Of a stretch of DNA of 64,000 nucleotides, positions 60,312 to 64,000 are shown in pieces; within the stretch, counting starts at the first letter, position 1, and each line of letters starts with the position of its first letter. The stretch is from contig RCAB01000042.1 in the NCBI GenBank assembly GCA_003640385.1, positions 62,001 through 126,000 on the forward strand. The letters run 5' to 3'. Source of the DNA: Setaria digitata. Its lineage: Eukaryota; Nematoda; Chromadorea; Rhabditida; Setariidae. The position numbers were made by a program, and so were the translations under genes. The notes below the pieces were generated by a model, which made no database searches, was not told where the DNA came from, and saw nothing but the letters and a program-made list of their open reading frames with translations.

Positions 60312-63300
60312 TGCAGTACCTTAAAAATAAAACGGCTTTAAATCCATCTTCATATGTCATAACATAAAACATTTTTTTATTCTTATTCATCATTTGTAGT
60401 TGATGATACTTGCAAGCCCAATTAGTTTTACTTCATGATATGAGATTTCAAATAAGTCGGTGATGGAACTTTAGTCTTTTTGATTTCAAATATTAACTGC
60501 AGGAGGATATAATGTACAAATTTCAAATAACAGTCCAGTCAAATATCTCACTAGGGCGAAAAACATTTCAAATAAAATGCTTAGATTTAATATTCTAATT
60601 TAATATTCTAAGAGAAAAGGATGGAAGGCAAATATTTGTTTTCAAAATGTGTGATAGTGCTGAGGAAAAAAATCTTTTCAAAAATCTGATCAGTTTTGTT
60701 TGCAATAACTAAATTATTTCCCTTATTATAGAAGATAAAAACTTGAAACTTTAGTAATTCTTGAGAAAAACTTATGAAATGCCATATCCAGTAGTATGCA
60801 CAAACGACATTTCTTAACTGAGAGACAGAAAGAGCTGAAAAGATATATGCATTGCATGCATTTATATCAGTCGAATAATCCATAAAAAGGCCGTATTAAC
60901 AATAAAAGTGCATAGGTAATATTTGCAAATCATTCAATAATTATTGAAGAAACGAAAAATCAAACATTTCTGCCGGGTACGGCCGAAATTCTATATGTAT
61001 TCACTCAAACTTTTCAAAAGCCAACAAAAGCGATACAGTATCGTTATCATTTCTCTCTCAGAAATTTGTCACGGCATTAATTTCTGCGCCGAATAATCTC
61101 TTCAGCAGTGTAACCGATCCTAATGTCTACTATAGTGGACTATACTAATACCGTATTATATCCTATTCACTTTGTCAATAAAATTGCACCTTCCACTTTT
61201 TTTAATATAAAATATTTGAACCGTATAAAACCTTCAAAATAAAATTAATCGTTTTTAGAGACATCAGCAGTTTTCTGATATCCAGGGACTTTTAACACAT
61301 GTGCTGGCCATTGCAATGAATAGTTCAACATACTAAACATTAAAGTCAACTAAACTTGAAGTTTTGAGGAGATTAAACTCAATGTGATTAAAATAGACTT
61401 TGTTCACTGATTTAAAGAACCAATTTAAGGTGTAGCATAAAACATAGAAAAAAGTTTTCTCTTGGAAAAAGTTAGCTAGCTTCATTCGTAATCCCTTCCC
61501 TATTATGTTGTCATCAATCAATGAGTAAATTTAACAGAGTGACAAGATCCTAAGCTGTGAATGATTATCATCTTAGATAACGTAATCTCAAATCTTAGAA
61601 ACTGGAGTACCTTTATCAATTATACATGCTTAAAAAGGGACAAATTTATAAAATGCACCTATCAAATTAAAAACTGGCATATAAAAGATCAACTATTTCC
61701 TGCACATTCATTATGTTCCGTTTTGTTCCTATTGATGGCAGAACTTCACTTCGGTGGATATATCCTACTGAAGGAAAGGCATTATTACAACTGTGTACTG
61801 GAAAATTCTCATTTTGGATGAAACTTTCGAGATGCTATTTTGGACAGTGAGCAGGGATCATCTCTGAGAAAATTCAGCTCAAATGCAAAGATCGACGGCA
61901 TTTGCCAATGAGTGCTGTACAGCGATTCCTTGAAAATTTTTGTGAAAATAGTCATCGTGCTATCAAGTTGCTGTTTTTTATTTATTGTCATGAAGTGTCC
62001 ACTCTGATCTTTTGAAAGGTTACACTTGCAACTTTCAGACCTTGAAACTATCCACTAAAATAACTGTAATATATGAGCAAATATAATATGTAATTGACCA
62101 AATAGAAACCTGATACTACTGCTATTCCATACAGCAGTACCTTGATTACTTATCTGATTTAGTCACAGATGAGTAAAACTTCTATCTTACTTGAATGTAA
62201 GCTGAAGTTTTGGATTTGAGAATACCGGATATGTCAAATTACCTGGAACAATAAACTGAAATCTCGCTAAAGTTAATACATTTTAGTAGCACGAAGTTAA
62301 TAATTGTTTGTTAAAACGAAAAGTGATCAACTAGCGATGACATATCCAGCGAGAAACATTCGACAACATTTAACGGAAATAGCAAGGAATAAATGTGATC
62401 GAATGATCAACTTAGTTGAAGTCAAAAACCGGTCTTCCTTCTCACGATGGCATAATAAAAAATAAGCTGTGATACCCTTAAAAATTCTCGCTCTTTGTTT
62501 TTCCTTGTTTTTCAATGAATCAACTTGAGAATTTTCAAGGAGATTGTTATGATTTAAATCTAAACAAATAGAGAAAGCCCTTGTACACTACGAAGTTCTA
62601 CCGATCTCCATAACCTGTCAAAGATTCAGCACTTGGTGAATTTTGTACAATGAAATGGTGTCCTTGACCTTTCACCAGTAACACTGGCAATCATATCACT
62701 GAGAATTTGATACATTCGTTTGCTTGTAGATGATAAAGAGAATTAAGTAAGGAAGCTATTAAATTTAGTCCTGCTACTTCATTTTATAAGCCACAAACTT
62801 GATTTTTTTTTAAGAATTACAATGTTCCCAAAGTTATCTGGCCATTTCTGAGAGAAAACAAATATACAGAAATAAAATATATACAGAAAATTGATATTCA
62901 TTCGATTAGAATCTGATAATATATCCAAAACACACAAAACTTGGTTGGAAAGTTGTTAAGGTTGATGATAATGGGACTAGAACTCACTGATCGTATTAAA
63001 TAATTATTGGTATTTAATAAAACATAAATCATCAAAAAAGATGGACTGAATTTATTCTTTCAGTATCAATATGAAGTCAGTAAGACGAAACAATATTTCA
63101 AAACTGATCGTTTATCATAATTTTATCATAATTAGCACATTTAACTGAATTTACATTAAAAACTACTGAAGCTTCGATAGGTCTGACAGTAGTAAATTTA
63201 TTGCGCCTTTTTGCATCAGCCAATTTTATTTTTTAACTGCCGTAAAGTTGTTTCGTCTTCATGCAAAGACTGCTTCTACAGTCCGTTGGATCCCAAAACA

Positions 63301-64000
63301 TTTTGTGCCGGTTACTCGGGAATCTCTTCTGCGCTTTTCCAATATGGCCCAGCTCCTCACTTCTTTCAAAGCTCTCAGTGAACTACTATCGATGTTTCGT
63401 ATTATGGCAAATTTTAAGTATGTTAGATTCAGTAAAAAAAAAAAATTGCTATTAAAATGCTAAAACCAAAACGTTCAGTACTTGCCGACAGTGAACTGAC
63501 AGATTTTAAGATCTAATGAGTAGACACAGAAGAATGAATGAACACTTTGATAAGTTTAAATTTTTCAGAAGATGGCACTACTTTGATGAGGAGAGAAGCA
63601 CAATATTTTTCGATTGAGACAGATGTGTAAAGCAAGGAATTTTTTGTACGGATACTTGTCATCACTATTTGTTCACTTGCTTAGTTACTGCACCGTAGCA
63701 ATTGTAGCATTTGCTCAGCATAGTCGGAAGGAGTCATTCGTACGAAGATAAGTCTGGTCTTCTTTCATTATGGGAAATGTCTCTTTTGGCAATGCATTTT
63801 TCTCAATTTAGAAAAAATTATAAAAAAGCTTTTTAAAGATTTTAACATTCCATCATATTTTGGAAATACATGGATTTCTCCAAAACCGAGAGGTTTTCCA
63901 TAAATTAAATTTTATTTACACTGTGCTTATTCGCTAAATTGCTCTCACCAGTATGGATCAGCAAATGTTCGGAATCACTTATACCGTAATGACTGCCAAT
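60312..64000. other. No firm gene; weak coding hints
   Basis: Mostly AT-rich. Two short minus-strand frames look protein-like: 61245-61331 (MLNYSLQWPAHVLKVPGYQK, 28 codons after a TTTAG) and 61077-61137 (RIGYTAEEIIRRRN then stop). A less AT-rich plus-strand frame at 63248-63463 includes TVRWIPKHFVPVTRESLLRF. None can be joined into a gene by eye. Confidence 0.4.

Overview
The window looks like nuclear DNA of a parasitic nematode, most likely a clade III spirurid or filarial worm. It is AT-rich, genes are split into many small exons, introns are mostly a few hundred bases with TTTCAG/TTTTAG acceptors, and one gene starts right after a trans-splice-type acceptor. Several proteins have nematode-style relatives: an ACC/GluCl-type channel, a divergent GSK3-like kinase and a CTR copper transporter. 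No bacterial operons, CRISPR arrays, rRNAs or convincing tRNAs were seen. All gene models were assembled by eye from splice signals and protein recognition.

Region by region: 1-4.5 kb holds no convincing gene. 4.6-9.2 kb (minus) is a cys-loop ligand-gated anion channel with ECD, M1, M2 and M3 legible. 9.2-14.9 kb is mostly empty but holds one copy of a nearly perfect ~175-bp inverted repeat whose partner sits 8 kb away. 14.9-19.4 kb (minus) is an unrecognised Ser/Pro-rich multi-exon gene. 22.2-23.4 kb (minus) is a two-exon GSK3-like kinase. 23.7-26.8 kb (minus) is a PDZ-domain protein, divergent from 28.1-33.9 kb (plus), a complete branched-chain alpha-keto acid dehydrogenase E2 (DBT) gene of 445 codons in 12 exons. 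36.5-45.4 kb (plus) is a large unrecognised, probably nuclear, protein gene of about 20 exons. A run of minus-strand genes follows: TRAPPC13 (46.4-50.7 kb), the NAC-beta/BTF3 subunit (52.0-53.2 kb), TFIIE-alpha (55.0-58.0 kb) and a CTR-family copper transporter (59.4-60.3 kb). 60.3-64 kb has only weak coding hints.

The genes are mostly unrelated housekeeping functions (mitochondrial amino-acid catabolism, ER-Golgi trafficking, nascent-chain chaperoning, transcription initiation, copper uptake) beside signalling genes (channel, kinase, PDZ scaffold). The four minus-strand genes at 46-60 kb are spaced about 1.4-1.8 kb apart, wider than a typical nematode operon, so co-transcription is not indicated. 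The most unusual structures are the 175-bp inverted duplicate, two small duplications inside TFIIE-alpha that copy splice-site or exon sequence, and two large genes without a recognisable family.
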